A DNA stretch of 64,000 nucleotides from Gemmatimonadaceae bacterium (lineage in GTDB: Bacteria > Gemmatimonadota > Gemmatimonadetes > Gemmatimonadales > Gemmatimonadaceae). Location: NCBI GenBank assembly GCA_025358925.1, contig JANYHT010000029.1:124001-188000 (forward strand). The letters are read 5' to 3'. The position numbers and the translations under genes were made by a program. Shown here piece after piece: positions 26,357 to 35,583 of the stretch (position 1 is the first letter of the stretch; every line of letters starts with the position of its first letter). The notes beneath the pieces are model-generated. The model saw only the letters and a program-made list of their open reading frames with translations, was not told where the DNA came from and ran no database searches.

Positions 26357-26900
26357 TTACGCAGCGTATTTCAGTTTCGCCAGCATTTCAATGTTGTGTA
26401 CCTGGCAATACAACGTCCATTGTCCATCGACTTTGGCGCGACCGCGGAGCGTGAAGCGAATCGAGCTTCTTGTTGTAGCGAATATTGCCGAACACCGGTT
26501 CGACGGTTGCGAACCGTTGCGCAACCGCGAGCCCGCCCGCGAAGACTTTCGCAATGTCCGCATCCAGCGTGCTGATGCACCGCGCGATTGTCGTGAAGTG
26601 CGGCGCGTGATCGCCGCAGCGCGCCATGAAGGTCACGTGCTCCTGGCGCGCGCGCTCAATCCCGCGACTGCCGACGATCCCCTGGGCGTACGCGAATAAC
26701 ACCACCTTCAACAGCACCGCTGGTGGATAGGCCGGCCCCCCCGTCTCGATGTTGCGAAACCGCGCGTCGAAGTGCGACAGGTCGACGGCGTGATCGAGCA
26801 GGTGATTGAACGCGTGCTCGATCGTCCCGGGCAAGAGCTGCCGGGCCAAGTCGACCGCGATCAAGCGCGGCTGCGTATCGATGTATTTGTATTTCGCCAT
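26357..26900 (-). pseudogene. IS1182-type transposase remnant
   Basis: From ATG 26900 the N-terminal part (IDTQPRLIAVDLARQLLPG, then GGPAYPPAVLLKVVLFAYAQ and MARCGDHAPHFTTIA) is that of IS1182/IS5-group transposases. After about residue 130 the protein jumps straight to the family C-terminus (EPVFGNIRYNKKLD). It then continues in another frame as RFTLRGRAKVDGQWTLYCQ to the stop at 26357. So the catalytic middle of roughly 250-300 residues is deleted and a frameshift is present. It cannot be active. Terminal inverted repeats were not found. Confidence 0.8.
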
Positions 26901-27411
26901 CCCGTCCTCGACGAATCGATGACTTGCGTGCACATTCGCGATCAACAACGCCTCGATCACGTATGCACGACTCCGACCTTTTGCTACATCTTCGTTATGC
27001 CGCTCATCGTAGGCGAACGCGATGAAACAGGCACACGACGCACCACAGGGCGCATGCGTTGTCGCGATTTCTGCCCGCCGGTTGTTTGGTGTTCTTGCCG
27101 TCTACCCGCACCATCAGGCGAACATGAGTCTATTCCTGGATCGTCGTACGCAGTGGCCATGCTGGGCGACGTCATGCTCTTGACGCCCAACTGTGTCCGG
27201 GCAGGCCGCTGTTCTCGCCGACTCCTCAGCGCCTGATGCAATTGGCGTATCGGAAGCGCGCTCTGCGCGCATCTTTTGGGAGCGCCCGCTGCAGGAGCGA
27301 GCGTCAGCCAATCGTTCGGCGTCCGGCGTGCAACATGACCGTTCGGCGATAACACGCATTGCCACTTAGCGACAGATTCAGACCTCTTGCAGGAGCCGAT
27401 CGAAAACTCCA
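26901..27411. other. Intergenic stretch without a recognisable gene
   Basis: Between the transposase remnant and the kinase gene. Open frames exist on both strands (for example 26984-27418 minus), but their translations are Arg/Pro/Ser-rich and look like non-coding sequence. A small palindromic patch, AGCGCGCTCTGCGCGC, lies near 27256. No promoter stands out for the kinase gene. Confidence 0.5.
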
Positions 27412-29436
27412 GTGCCAACCGACTCCCGAAGTCTTCGCGAGCGCCTTCAACAGGTGCTGGGTACCACCTACACGATAGATCGTGAGCTGGGTGGTGGCGG
27501 CATGTCGCGCGTGTTCCTTGCGGAGGAACGCGCCCTCGGTCGCAGAGTCGTCATCAAGGTGCTTGCTCCGGAGATCGCTCAAGAATTGTCCGCCGAGCGA
27601 TTTGCACGCGAGGTTCGGCTGTCTTCACAGCTCCAGCATCCGAACATCGTCGCCATCTTGACGGCTGGTGACGCCGACGGGCTCGCGTACTACACGATGC
27701 CGTTCGTGGACGGAGAGTCGTTGCGTTCGGAACTTGCGCGCCTCCCGGTCGGCGACCGCCTCCCGCTGACGACGGCGCTCGACATTCTCCGGGACGTCGC
27801 CCGTGCACTCGCATACGCACACGGCCACGGAATCGTACACCGGGACATCAAGCCGGAAAATGTGTTGCTCGCGTTCGATGCCGCAGTGGTTGCGGACTTT
27901 GGCGTCGCGAAAGCAACCACTGTGGCGCGAAGGGCCACCAACAAGGAAACCAGTGCGGCCCTCACTCGAGACGGCGTCATGCTCGGAACGCCGGCGTATA
28001 TGTCGCCGGAGCAGGCGGCCGGCGACCCAGACGTCGAGTATCGGGCCGACATTTATTCGTGGGGAGTTCTGGCCTATGAGCTGTTGGCCGGCGTACACCC
28101 GTTCGCCGATCGAACTTCTGTCCAAGCGCTCGTTCGAGCGCAGCTAACGGAGTTTCCACGGCCGCTCAGTGAGGCCGCGCCGTCCCTGTCACCGCCGCTG
28201 GGCGCGCTGGTCATGAAGTGCCTCATGAAGAACCCAGCCGAACGGCCCGAAAGCGCCCGGGAGATTCTCGAGGCGCTCGCGGCGCCGGTCGACCGAGTCC
28301 CCGCGCTACGCGCTCGTCGCACGCCATGGCTCGTGGCAATAGCTGTCGTCGTGGTAGCGCTGACATTTGGCGCCTTCTGGCCGTCTCGCGAGGCGAATCG
28401 CAACGGCGCATCGGCAAGCGGAACGGCGGCATCGCCTCCGACCGCATACGACGCGTATTTGCGAGGCAAAGTGCGTGTAAGCAGCGAAAATCGCTCCGAC
28501 AACGACGCGGCGATCGAAACATTGCGAAAAGCCATTGTTGCCGACCCGAAGCTCGCCCCCGCGTACGCAACGCTCGCGCGCGCGTATGCGATCAAGTCCT
28601 TCTATTTCGCACCCGATTCGGAAAGAAAGCAGTTCATCGAAGACGCCGAAGTAGCAGTGGAGAAGGCCCTCTCCCTCGATCCAAAACTGGGAGAGGCACA
28701 CTTTGCTCGCGGCCTGCTCCTGTGGACGCCCGGAAGGCGTTTCCCGCACGAAGAGGCGATTCGCGCGTATCGGCAGGCGCTCGCCCTTGACTCCTCGCTC
28801 GACGAGGCACATCACCAACTGGCGCTGGTGTACATGCACATCGGGATGTTCCACAAGGCGCAGGCCGAGCTAACGAAGGCCTTGGACATCAACCCAGGGA
28901 ACACGCTGGCTCGCTTCCGGCTCGGCGTACTCGATATTTATCGCGGCGATTTTGCCCGCGCGCATGCCGTCTTCAAGAGCACGCCGCTCGAGCGTAATCC
29001 GACACTGTGGGCGTTTCAAGAAGCGACCGCGCTGTTCGGGCTCGCTCGCGAAGCCGAAGCCGCAGCACTGATCGACAAGTTCTTGCGCGGCTTTCCCCAG
29101 GATGAGGGCGGCGTCGGTCACAGCGTGCGGGCGATGCTGCTGGCGAAGGCAGGTCGCCGCAGTGAAGCTGAAGCTGCGATCGCAAAGTCGGTCGAGCTGG
29201 GACGCAACTTCGGTCACTTCCACCACGCCGCCTACAACATTGCCTCGGCGTACGCCCTGCTTGGGATGAACGACAATGCGGCGGCGTGGTTGCAAGACTC
29301 GGCGGACAACGGCTTTCCCTGCTACCCGCTGTTCGCGTCTGATACCCAGCTGGACGGACTACGCCGCGATCCCCGGTTCACGGCGATGTTCGCGGCGCTC
29401 AAGCGCGAGTGGGACGCTCGGATGCGGAGTTTGTGA
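27412..29436 (+). CDS. Ser/Thr protein kinase with TPR repeats
   Basis: A 674-residue PknB-type kinase. The domain at about 20-285 has the Gly loop GGGGMSRV, VIKVL (Lys), HRDIKPENVLL (catalytic loop), DFGVAKA and GTPAYMSPEQ. A single membrane helix (LVAIAVVVVALTFGAFW) at about 303-320 anchors it. The outer part is a chain of TPR-like repeats (about 345-670: AIETLRKAIVADPKLAPAY, AYRQALALDSSLDEA and others). The start is GTG 27412. Such kinases sense something through the exported TPR half and phosphorylate cytoplasmic targets; neither is known here. The codon and base use look slightly more GC-rich than the neighbours, and the gene sits among relics, so transfer is possible. Confidence 0.9.
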   Translation: MPTDSRSLRERLQQVLGTTYTIDRELGGGGMSRVFLAEERALGRRVVIKVLAPEIAQELSAERFAREVRLSSQLQHPNIVAILTAGDADGLAYYTMPFVDGESLRSELARLPVGDRLPLTTALDILRDVARALAYAHGHGIVHRDIKPENVLLAFDAAVVADFGVAKATTVARRATNKETSAALTRDGVMLGTPAYMSPEQAAGDPDVEYRADIYSWGVLAYELLAGVHPFADRTSVQALVRAQLTEFPRPLSEAAPSLSPPLGALVMKCLMKNPAERPESAREILEALAAPVDRVPALRARRTPWLVAIAVVVVALTFGAFWPSREANRNGASASGTAASPPTAYDAYLRGKVRVSSENRSDNDAAIETLRKAIVADPKLAPAYATLARAYAIKSFYFAPDSERKQFIEDAEVAVEKALSLDPKLGEAHFARGLLLWTPGRRFPHEEAIRAYRQALALDSSLDEAHHQLALVYMHIGMFHKAQAELTKALDINPGNTLARFRLGVLDIYRGDFARAHAVFKSTPLERNPTLWAFQEATALFGLAREAEAAALIDKFLRGFPQDEGGVGHSVRAMLLAKAGRRSEAEAAIAKSVELGRNFGHFHHAAYNIASAYALLGMNDNAAAWLQDSADNGFPCYPLFASDTQLDGLRRDPRFTAMFAALKREWDARMRSL

Positions 29437-29477
29437 GATTTTGGACGTTATGCGCTCTCCCTTGAAAGAAAAGACTA

Positions 29478-29882
29478 TTAGACGCTACGCGCCGAAAGGT
29501 TTGTGTAACAGCCTTCCTTGGCGAGTGAGTTCGAGTCGCAGCGCATCATGGTGGGGCGCAGCAGGATATTGGCGCTATGCCGCAATTTCGTTGTCCATGC
29601 TCTCCTTCGCGCCCAGCGACTGATCTTGGTGACGCGCGCGACAGAGATCACCGAGCCAGTGGCTGCCGTCTGATTTCCGTAATACAGCAACATCGAGCCG
29701 TTGGCACGCCTGAGCAATGACGGCTCCGTTCCGGAAAGGCTGAGATCCACGGCCGTCCGCAGAACGTTCTTTGGAGCAGACAGGGCGGCTATTGCTGGAG
29801 CGCGCTGCAGCTCAACTTTGGCGTTGAGTTTGTAGAATAAGTCGACGCGACGTTCATACTCCAGAATGCAGCCATACCGAAA
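29478..29882 (-). other. Unidentified open frame without a clear start
   Basis: An open frame of about 134 codons on the minus strand, from just after a TGA at 29883-29885 to the stop at 29478. The first part (CILEYERRVDLFYKLNAKVE, then AAGALS-like and RTAVDLSLSG) looks protein-like. There is no ATG start; GTG 29750 would give 90 residues. It may be a fragment of a lost gene. Family unknown. Confidence 0.3.
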
Positions 29883-30219
29883 TCATTCGCTACACGATGA
29901 TCGTCAGGCTCCGAGCACTATTGGCCGTCGATTTCGTCGTAGAAGTCGCGCAGAATTCCACGACGACTAATCCTACATCTTCGTTAGCGAGCTTCTCTCA
30001 GTATTCAGGCCAGGCCAAGTTGACTCATCGTATTCGCGGAGTACCGAGTACTGCGCCACGCCTTGAACAGATTGGCCTATCTGATGGCGAGCGAATGGAG
30101 TGCGCCGCGAAGTTTGCAAATGAGAGCCTGCTCGGATCATTCTCGCAAGGCGAAATCTCACTCGCGTGCCCGCAATGCTTAGCTGGCATGATTCGCGGAC
30201 TCGGGGCTCGGCCCAATCC

Positions 30220-30360
30220 ACAATTTGCTGGAAATCGCATTACCGTCACGGTCGTCTGCGCATCGCGCGCCGCTTCCCGCAACGACAAATGCTCCCGTTC
30301 GATCTTCTCGACGAGCCGCTGCTTCAACTCGCGACTGTACCGATGCTGTGCTCGCTCCAT
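30220..30360 (-). pseudogene. IS3-type transposase OrfA N-terminal fragment
   Basis: From ATG 30360 the protein starts MERAQHRYSRELKQRLVEKI then LSLREAARDAQTT, a helix-turn-helix start typical of IS3/IS911 OrfA. It loses similarity after about 45 residues, and the frame runs on as junk to 30025. No OrfB or inverted repeats are present. The stretch 29883-30219 on either strand holds nothing else I can name. Confidence 0.65.
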
Positions 30361-30428
30361 TGGTCCACCTCTCCGTTTGACCTCGGTGATGTGTAGACGC
30401 TAATCAGGATGTGGCGCGTACGTGGAAG

Positions 30429-33125
30429 TCACCGCTCGACAACCGTGTTGCCAGTGCGTTTGATCAATTGTTGCCAGTTTACGAGCACCTTGATCTTGGG
30501 CGGTGCTGTTGGCAGCCCCTTGAGAAACACAAATTCTTTTCCGTTGGGGAACACATCCCAGCCCTGTCCTTCGCCCTCTTGGATGTAAACGTCGGAGAAC
30601 AGCGCATCGCGTCTCACCACCTCCATCTGCCCCTGCGTCGCAAGCCTGGCCGCCATGATGTGCGAGGGCGAGCGATAGTAGATTGTGCGACCATCGGGCG
30701 ACCACCGCGGCAGAATCCCACCGCCGACAGAAACCGGAATGCGCGCGCCCGGCCCCGGAATGGGGCGCAGGTACACTTCCGGCGCGCCAATCTCGTTTGA
30801 TTGATACGCAAGCCACTTTCCGTCGGGAGAAACGCGAGGGTTGGTTTCGTCGGCTGGCCCTGTGACGAACGGCTTCAATGACGACAACGAGTCGGTGGGT
30901 GCGAGGTAGATGTCGCGCGGACCATCGATTGTGCGGATTGCCGAAAATCCGCCAATGGGACCTGGCGCGATCTCCGCAAGACTGAAGCGCTTGAGCAGTA
31001 CCGAGTCCGCACCACTGCCATCCCACGGACGCGATATGATCCGTGTTTCTGCCGCTTTTCCGTTCACATACAGAATTTGGCGACCATCGCGTGACCATGT
31101 CGGTCGATAGCTGGAGCTGTCCGACGTGAACCGGCTGACCGAGCCATTTTGAAGATCGTGAATCCAGATGTTCCCACTGTTGAACAAGCCGCCTGAAATG
31201 CGAACCGCGAGCCGACGTCCATCTGGAGACGGTGAAGGATCCGCGTATGCGCGAGGCACGAACGGCAACACGCGTTCGGTTCCACGCTGATCCACAACAA
31301 CGACGGACGTCGTTGGCGCCGCAATCTGCGACTCATACACCAGCCACCCGTTCTGCGCGACGGACAACATCGCAGTGGTTGCAAAGTCAAACATCAGGTT
31401 TTCGACAATGCGAACGGCAGAACCAGTTACGCCACGTTTGCGCAGTGAGAAGGGCGCAGCGTACACCATTCCACCGGGGCGCCCAAACAACACATAGCCG
31501 GGCGCGGCGAAGTGCGGTGAGAAACCACGCACGCCGAGTGGTACGACAGCGCCGTCACCGAGCGAAACTATCGCGAGTTCTGCGGAGTCGGGGAGCGTGG
31601 CCTTTCCCCGCAACAGTGTTACGAGCGCATGCGTGCTTCCCGGCAGAATCTCTGGCTGGTGGATGGCTTGAATGCCAGCGGCAGTGTCAGGCGCAACAAG
31701 TCGGCGGGGCGAATCACCCTCGGCATTGGTGAGCCAGAGTTCCGGACCGCGCGTGTAGATGATCCGGTTGTCGTCTCCCCAGCTCGAACTCGTGCTCGAA
31801 CCGATGCCGGTAACGAGCGTTACCGGAGTTCCGCCGCTCACAGGGATCTTCATGAGCTGCTGAGAAAACGGCGATGAATACAGCAACCACTTGTTGTCCG
31901 GCGAGATCGTGGGAAACGCGACGTTCTCTGCGCCCTTCACAACGTGGGACGTCGAATTATCCGCACTCCGAACAAAGAGTGTGCGCGGCGAATTCAGCGT
32001 CTTCGCAGAGAACGCCAGCAGCGAACCGTCGCGTGAAATGGCAACGCGATTGCCGCTCGAAAGGTTGCTGATCCCAACGGAGTCTGGCAGCACCACCTCG
32101 AACTGGCCAAGCCACGATGCGGGCGGCGTGCGAGTGCCCAACCAGATGGCGACGCCGACCGCGGTGACCATCGCGGTCCACGCCAGCAGTTCACGCGCAC
32201 GAATGCGCGAAACATGTGTTGCTCGAGCATTCGCATTCGCATTTGCAGAGGCCTGGCGCGTGCCACCGGGCATGCTCACTGACCGCTGTCCTGCAATCGC
32301 TGCCGCAAAGTCTGCGGCCGACATGAACCGATCGGCCGGTAATTTGGCCAACGCGGTCATCACCGCAGCGTCAACAAGTTCCGGCACAGTTGCGCGCGAT
32401 GCGGAGAGCGGTGCCGCCACACCAGTCAGCACGCGTGCAATAATCGCCTGCGCGGTCGGCCCCGTAAACGGCGGCTCACCTGCCAGCATTTCGTACGTCA
32501 CCGCGCCGAGTGCATAAATATCCGCCCGCGCGTCGACCGCTTTATCCCCCATCGCCTGTTCGGGCGCCATGTAGTGCGGCGTGCCGAGACTCAAGCCGGT
32601 TTGCGTCATCCGCTGCCCACCGGCGTGTTGCACCGCGAGCGCTATACCAAAATCCGCGACAAGCGCGTGCCCGCCCTGCAACAAAATGTTTTCCGGTTTG
32701 ATATCGCGATGAATCACGCCGCGTTCGTGCGCATATTGCAACGCGTCGGCCACTTCGCGCGCAATACGTACGGCGTCGTCAATTGGCAATTGTGTCTCGC
32801 GATCAAGCCGCCCGCGCAATGTTTCGCCTTCTACAAACGGCATCACATAAAACAATTGTCCGTCGGCACTCCCACTGTCGAACAACGGCAGAATGTGCGG
32901 ATGCTGCAGATTCGCCGTCGTTTTTATTTCCGCGAGAAACCGCTCGGCCCCAAGTACGGCGGCCAGTTCCGGGTGCAATACTTTAATTGCGACCTGTCGC
33001 GCGTGCCGCACATCGCGCGCGAGATACACCGTCGCCATGCCGCCACGACCGAGTTCGCGATCGAGGGTGTAGCGGTCTGCGAGGGCGGCTTTGAGCGTTT
33101 CCACGAGGTCGGGCATCGCGCACAA
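30429..33125 (-). CDS. Ser/Thr protein kinase with WD40-like (PD40) propeller
   Basis: An 898-residue PknB-type kinase. Kinase domain about 20-280: GRGGMATVYLA, VAIKVLHPEL, HRDIKPENILL, DFGIA and GTPHYMAPEQ. A membrane helix (LLAWTAMVTAVGVAIWLG) lies near 315-333. The outer half is a TolB-like beta propeller with PD40 motifs such as ISPDNKWLLYSS, PSPDGRRLAVRI, VSPDGKWLAYQS and WSPDGRTIYYRS. ATG 33125 or 33116 can serve as start. It is divergent from the DHFR-family gene. The ligand is unknown. It differs from the two other kinases in the window, which have TPR outer halves. Confidence 0.92.
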   Translation of the reverse strand: MCAMPDLVETLKAALADRYTLDRELGRGGMATVYLARDVRHARQVAIKVLHPELAAVLGAERFLAEIKTTANLQHPHILPLFDSGSADGQLFYVMPFVEGETLRGRLDRETQLPIDDAVRIAREVADALQYAHERGVIHRDIKPENILLQGGHALVADFGIALAVQHAGGQRMTQTGLSLGTPHYMAPEQAMGDKAVDARADIYALGAVTYEMLAGEPPFTGPTAQAIIARVLTGVAAPLSASRATVPELVDAAVMTALAKLPADRFMSAADFAAAIAGQRSVSMPGGTRQASANANANARATHVSRIRARELLAWTAMVTAVGVAIWLGTRTPPASWLGQFEVVLPDSVGISNLSSGNRVAISRDGSLLAFSAKTLNSPRTLFVRSADNSTSHVVKGAENVAFPTISPDNKWLLYSSPFSQQLMKIPVSGGTPVTLVTGIGSSTSSSWGDDNRIIYTRGPELWLTNAEGDSPRRLVAPDTAAGIQAIHQPEILPGSTHALVTLLRGKATLPDSAELAIVSLGDGAVVPLGVRGFSPHFAAPGYVLFGRPGGMVYAAPFSLRKRGVTGSAVRIVENLMFDFATTAMLSVAQNGWLVYESQIAAPTTSVVVVDQRGTERVLPFVPRAYADPSPSPDGRRLAVRISGGLFNSGNIWIHDLQNGSVSRFTSDSSSYRPTWSRDGRQILYVNGKAAETRIISRPWDGSGADSVLLKRFSLAEIAPGPIGGFSAIRTIDGPRDIYLAPTDSLSSLKPFVTGPADETNPRVSPDGKWLAYQSNEIGAPEVYLRPIPGPGARIPVSVGGGILPRWSPDGRTIYYRSPSHIMAARLATQGQMEVVRRDALFSDVYIQEGEGQGWDVFPNGKEFVFLKGLPTAPPKIKVLVNWQQLIKRTGNTVVER

Positions 33126-33263
33126 ATTGCGCTTCGGACCACCACTTGGCGACCGCCTAACCGCGCTAAGCGACGCGACGGATGGACTATCTTATCGTTC
33201 ACCGCTTCCCTATTGTGCCGCTGCAACAGAAGCGTGTGTGAGGCGTCCAACCGGAGGCATAAG

Positions 33264-33926
33264 ATGACACGAGTTCGCGTTAATAGTTTCACCATCTCGC
33301 TCGATGGATACGGAGCCGGCCCAAATCAAGACATCAACAATCCACTCGGCATTGGCGGGACGGATCTGCCCGAGTGGCTATTTCCTACACGTGCGTTCCA
33401 GCGGACCTTGTTCGGGAAGGACGGCGGCACGACGGGAGTTGACGATGACTTCGCCGCTCGTGGCTTTGAGAATGTTGGGGCTTGGATTCTCGGGAGGAAC
33501 ATGTTTAGCCCTCTTCGTGGACCTTGGCCGGACATGAACTGGAAAGGCTGGTGGGGAGACAATCCACCGTATCACGTTCCGGTCTTCGTCCTGACGCATC
33601 ATGCGCGTCCACCCATCGAGATGGAAGGCGACACGACGTTCCATTTCGTCACGGGCGGCATTCGCGAAGCGCTTGAAAGGGCACGCGCGGCGGCAGGAGG
33701 AATGGACGTGCGCGTCGGCGGTGGGGCGAACACCATCCAACAGTATCTTCGCGAGCGCCTCATTGATGAACTGCACATTGCTATCGCACCCGTCCTGCTT
33801 GGCGGAGGAGAACGGCTGTTCGAAGGGGTTGATTCGCGGGCTCTGGGATACGAATGCGTCGAATTCGTAGCATCGGAGAAGGCCACGCACGTCGTCCTAC
33901 GGCACAAAGGGCGCGCGGACGTCTAG
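33264..33926 (+). CDS. Dihydrofolate reductase family protein (RibD C-terminal type)
   Basis: A 220-residue DHFR-fold protein of the RibD_C group. The start MTRVRVNSFTISLDGY is the usual opening. HHARPPIEMEGDTTFHFVTGG in the middle and VGGGANTIQQYLRERLIDELHIAIAPVLLGGG, read in parts, are the family NADPH-site segments. Members are common stand-alone reductases of unknown substrate and frequent integron or accessory cargo. GGAGG at 33252-33256 supports ATG 33264. In-frame sequence upstream to 32574 is a shadow of the kinase gene. Confidence 0.88.
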   Translation: MTRVRVNSFTISLDGYGAGPNQDINNPLGIGGTDLPEWLFPTRAFQRTLFGKDGGTTGVDDDFAARGFENVGAWILGRNMFSPLRGPWPDMNWKGWWGDNPPYHVPVFVLTHHARPPIEMEGDTTFHFVTGGIREALERARAAAGGMDVRVGGGANTIQQYLRERLIDELHIAIAPVLLGGGERLFEGVDSRALGYECVEFVASEKATHVVLRHKGRADV

Positions 33927-33976
33927 CAACCGGTTGCAGTGGGCAGCGCTTCGCACCGCAGCCCTAGCCAGCGTTA
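33925..33976 (+). repeat. Imperfect palindrome, degenerate attC-like
   Basis: Directly after the DHFR-family stop. GTCTAGCAACCGG-TTGCAGTG... ends with CAGCGTTATACC. GTTATAC deviates from GTTRRRY at one position, and GTCTAGC deviates from RYYYAAC at one position. The inner part GGGCAGCGCTTCGCACCGC can fold. It is weaker than the site at 26096. Confidence 0.3.
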
Positions 33977-34040
33977 TACCGAACAGCGCGAAATTGACGA
34001 CAATGCCTCCGGTGATAACTTGGTGATCATCGGAGGTATC

Positions 34041-34167
34041 GCCGCGAAAGCACGACTCGTGCAAAGCGGTAACTCGCGTGGCGTCCGACTTCCGAAGCCC
34101 CTCATCGCACAAGCCGGACCCGCGGACGAGGTGGACTTACGCATTCGTGCCGGTGCGATCCCCCATG
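34041..34167 (+). pseudogene. MazE/AbrB-type antitoxin relic
   Basis: The translation AKARLVQSGNSRGVRLPKPL and AGPADEVDLRIRAGAI is the N-terminal DNA-binding half of a MazE-type antitoxin, usually starting MKARLVQIGNSRG. The start Met is replaced (GCG AAA), and the C-terminal toxin-binding half is missing: the frame goes into unrelated sequence. No toxin gene follows. Confidence 0.7.
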
Positions 34168-34404
34168 TGCAAATTCTTCGGGCTACTTGGCACCCAGCTA
34201 TAGTATTTGGATGGGCCCCTGCGGCAGTGTTGCTGAGGCCTCTGTGTTTCCGTTCAGCCATTCATCGCTGCAGTTGCACGGTCTGAATGCATTTGCAGCG
34301 GCATTCCTCGGCGGCGCATTGGGTTGGCCTCTTAGCTGTCGCGCTGCTGACGTGGCTTGCTGCATCTGCGGTAGCCTAAAGAAGTCCTGCGCGCCAAATG
34401 CACT

Positions 34405-34567
34405 CGGCCCGCCACTCCACGCGCTCGTCCACGTCTCGCGTGAAGACGGTTGCAACGTGCTCGAGAAGATCGACGATTCCGAATACGGGAAATTTGCTTG
34501 GGTTGTCGAGCCCGAAGGCAACAAGGTAGAACTGTGGCGACCACCTGCTGGCCAATCACTAGTGTAG
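34405..34567 (+). pseudogene. C-terminal fragment of a VOC (glyoxalase-like) gene
   Basis: EDGCNVLEKIDDSEYGKFAW, then VVEPEGNKVELWRPP, is the C-terminal strand set of a VOC-family protein, with the metal-ligand Glu in KVELW. The N-terminal half is absent: upstream codons in this frame (34187-34404) are Cys/Ala-rich and not VOC-like. No start codon belongs to the fragment. Confidence 0.65.
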
Positions 34568-34624
34568 TCGGCATCACCTCTCTCGATTGCGTCGCGCTCC
34601 ACGAACTCGTACGATATTTCGCAT

Positions 34625-35128
34625 ATGGAAATCAGAGATCCGACACTTTTTCTGAACTATCTTGCGAGCACCCACCAACGCACGCGACGCGTGATCGCGT
34701 GCATACCGCCCGACGATATCGAATGGGCGCCCGCTGCCGGAAAATTTTTGTTCGGCGATCTCGTGCGCCATCTCACGAATATCGAGCGCTACATGTACGC
34801 AGAAAACGTGCATGGGAAACCGTCACGATTCGCGGGGCAGGGTCGCGAGTATGCCAATGGCTACGACGCAACGGTGGCGTACTATGATCGACTGCACGAG
34901 GAGTCGCGCATACTCTTCACCGCGCTCAGCGCCGAGCAGATGCAAGTGAAGTGTGTAACGCCTGCGGGAGTGCCGATTACGACGTATAAGTGGTTGCGGG
35001 CGATGTTCGAACATGAGGCACATCACCGCGGGCAACTGTATTTGATGCTTGGTTTACGAGGTGTGACAACACCGCCGATTTTTGGTTTGACGGCCGAAGA
35101 GCTTGCGGCGAAATCGCGCGCGTCGTAG
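34625..35128 (+). CDS. DinB family protein
   Basis: A 167-residue four-helix-bundle protein of the DinB/YfiT superfamily. One metal-ligand His is in DLVRHLTNIERYMY (about residue 49), and the pair in FEHEAHHRGQLYLMLGLRG (about 138-142) completes the three-His site. DinB proteins include thiol-S-transferases (bacillithiol, mycothiol), and many members have unknown roles in stress. ATG 34625 is within 60 bases of the VOC fragment. It is followed closely by the gene at 35173. Confidence 0.88.
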   Translation: MEIRDPTLFLNYLASTHQRTRRVIACIPPDDIEWAPAAGKFLFGDLVRHLTNIERYMYAENVHGKPSRFAGQGREYANGYDATVAYYDRLHEESRILFTALSAEQMQVKCVTPAGVPITTYKWLRAMFEHEAHHRGQLYLMLGLRGVTTPPIFGLTAEELAAKSRAS

Positions 35129-35172
35129 GTGTGCGCGTTCAACAACACGAACTTCAGCTGAGGTAGGACAGA

Positions 35173-35535
35173 ATGGTTACGATAGAAATTACTGACGGGA
35201 CGCTCGTGCTCGACGTACACGGTCTTGATAAACTCTGGAGCTTGCGCAGCACTCTGCGTATTCCGTTAGCGCACGTAAAGAGCGCGGAAACTGCCGCCGG
35301 ACTGGAGCGCGGCTGGTTTGATGGCTTGAAACTGGGCGGCACTTTTATTCCCGGCGTATTAACGGCCGGAACGTTCTACACTCGCGACGGATTTGTGTTT
35401 TGGGACGTGCATGACAATGCGCGTGCGATACGCATCGCGCTGGAAGACGAGACGTATCGAGAACTGATTGTAGAAGTGGAAAGTCCGGAGACTGCGGTTA
35501 CAACTATTAATCACGCGATCAAGCGCGCGACATAA
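35173..35535 (+). CDS. Conserved hypothetical protein with PH-like fold
   Basis: A 120-residue cytoplasmic protein. The pattern IEITDGTLVLDVHGLDKLWSL, then LRIPLAHVKSAE, GGTFIPGVLTAGTFYTRDG, FWDVHDNARAIRI and YRELIVEVES suggests the bacterial PH-like beta-sandwich (seven strands and a C-terminal helix). Such proteins are common in soil bacteria and their function is unknown. It is probably co-transcribed with the DinB gene 45 bases upstream. Confidence 0.7.
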   Translation: MVTIEITDGTLVLDVHGLDKLWSLRSTLRIPLAHVKSAETAAGLERGWFDGLKLGGTFIPGVLTAGTFYTRDGFVFWDVHDNARAIRIALEDETYRELIVEVESPETAVTTINHAIKRAT

Positions 35536-35583
35536 ACAATTGATCGGCCAGCGCTCACGTTGGTCGCGCGAGTAATTTGCCTC

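Noticed and set aside
26984-27418. A 144-codon minus-strand frame upstream of the kinase
   Set aside because: The translation is rich in Arg, Ser and Pro with no motif and no ribosome binding site. I treat it as non-coding.
32574-33263. Long in-frame extension upstream of the DHFR-family gene
   Set aside because: It lies antisense to the kinase domain of 30429-33125 and has shadow-like composition. The true start with ribosome binding site is at 33264.
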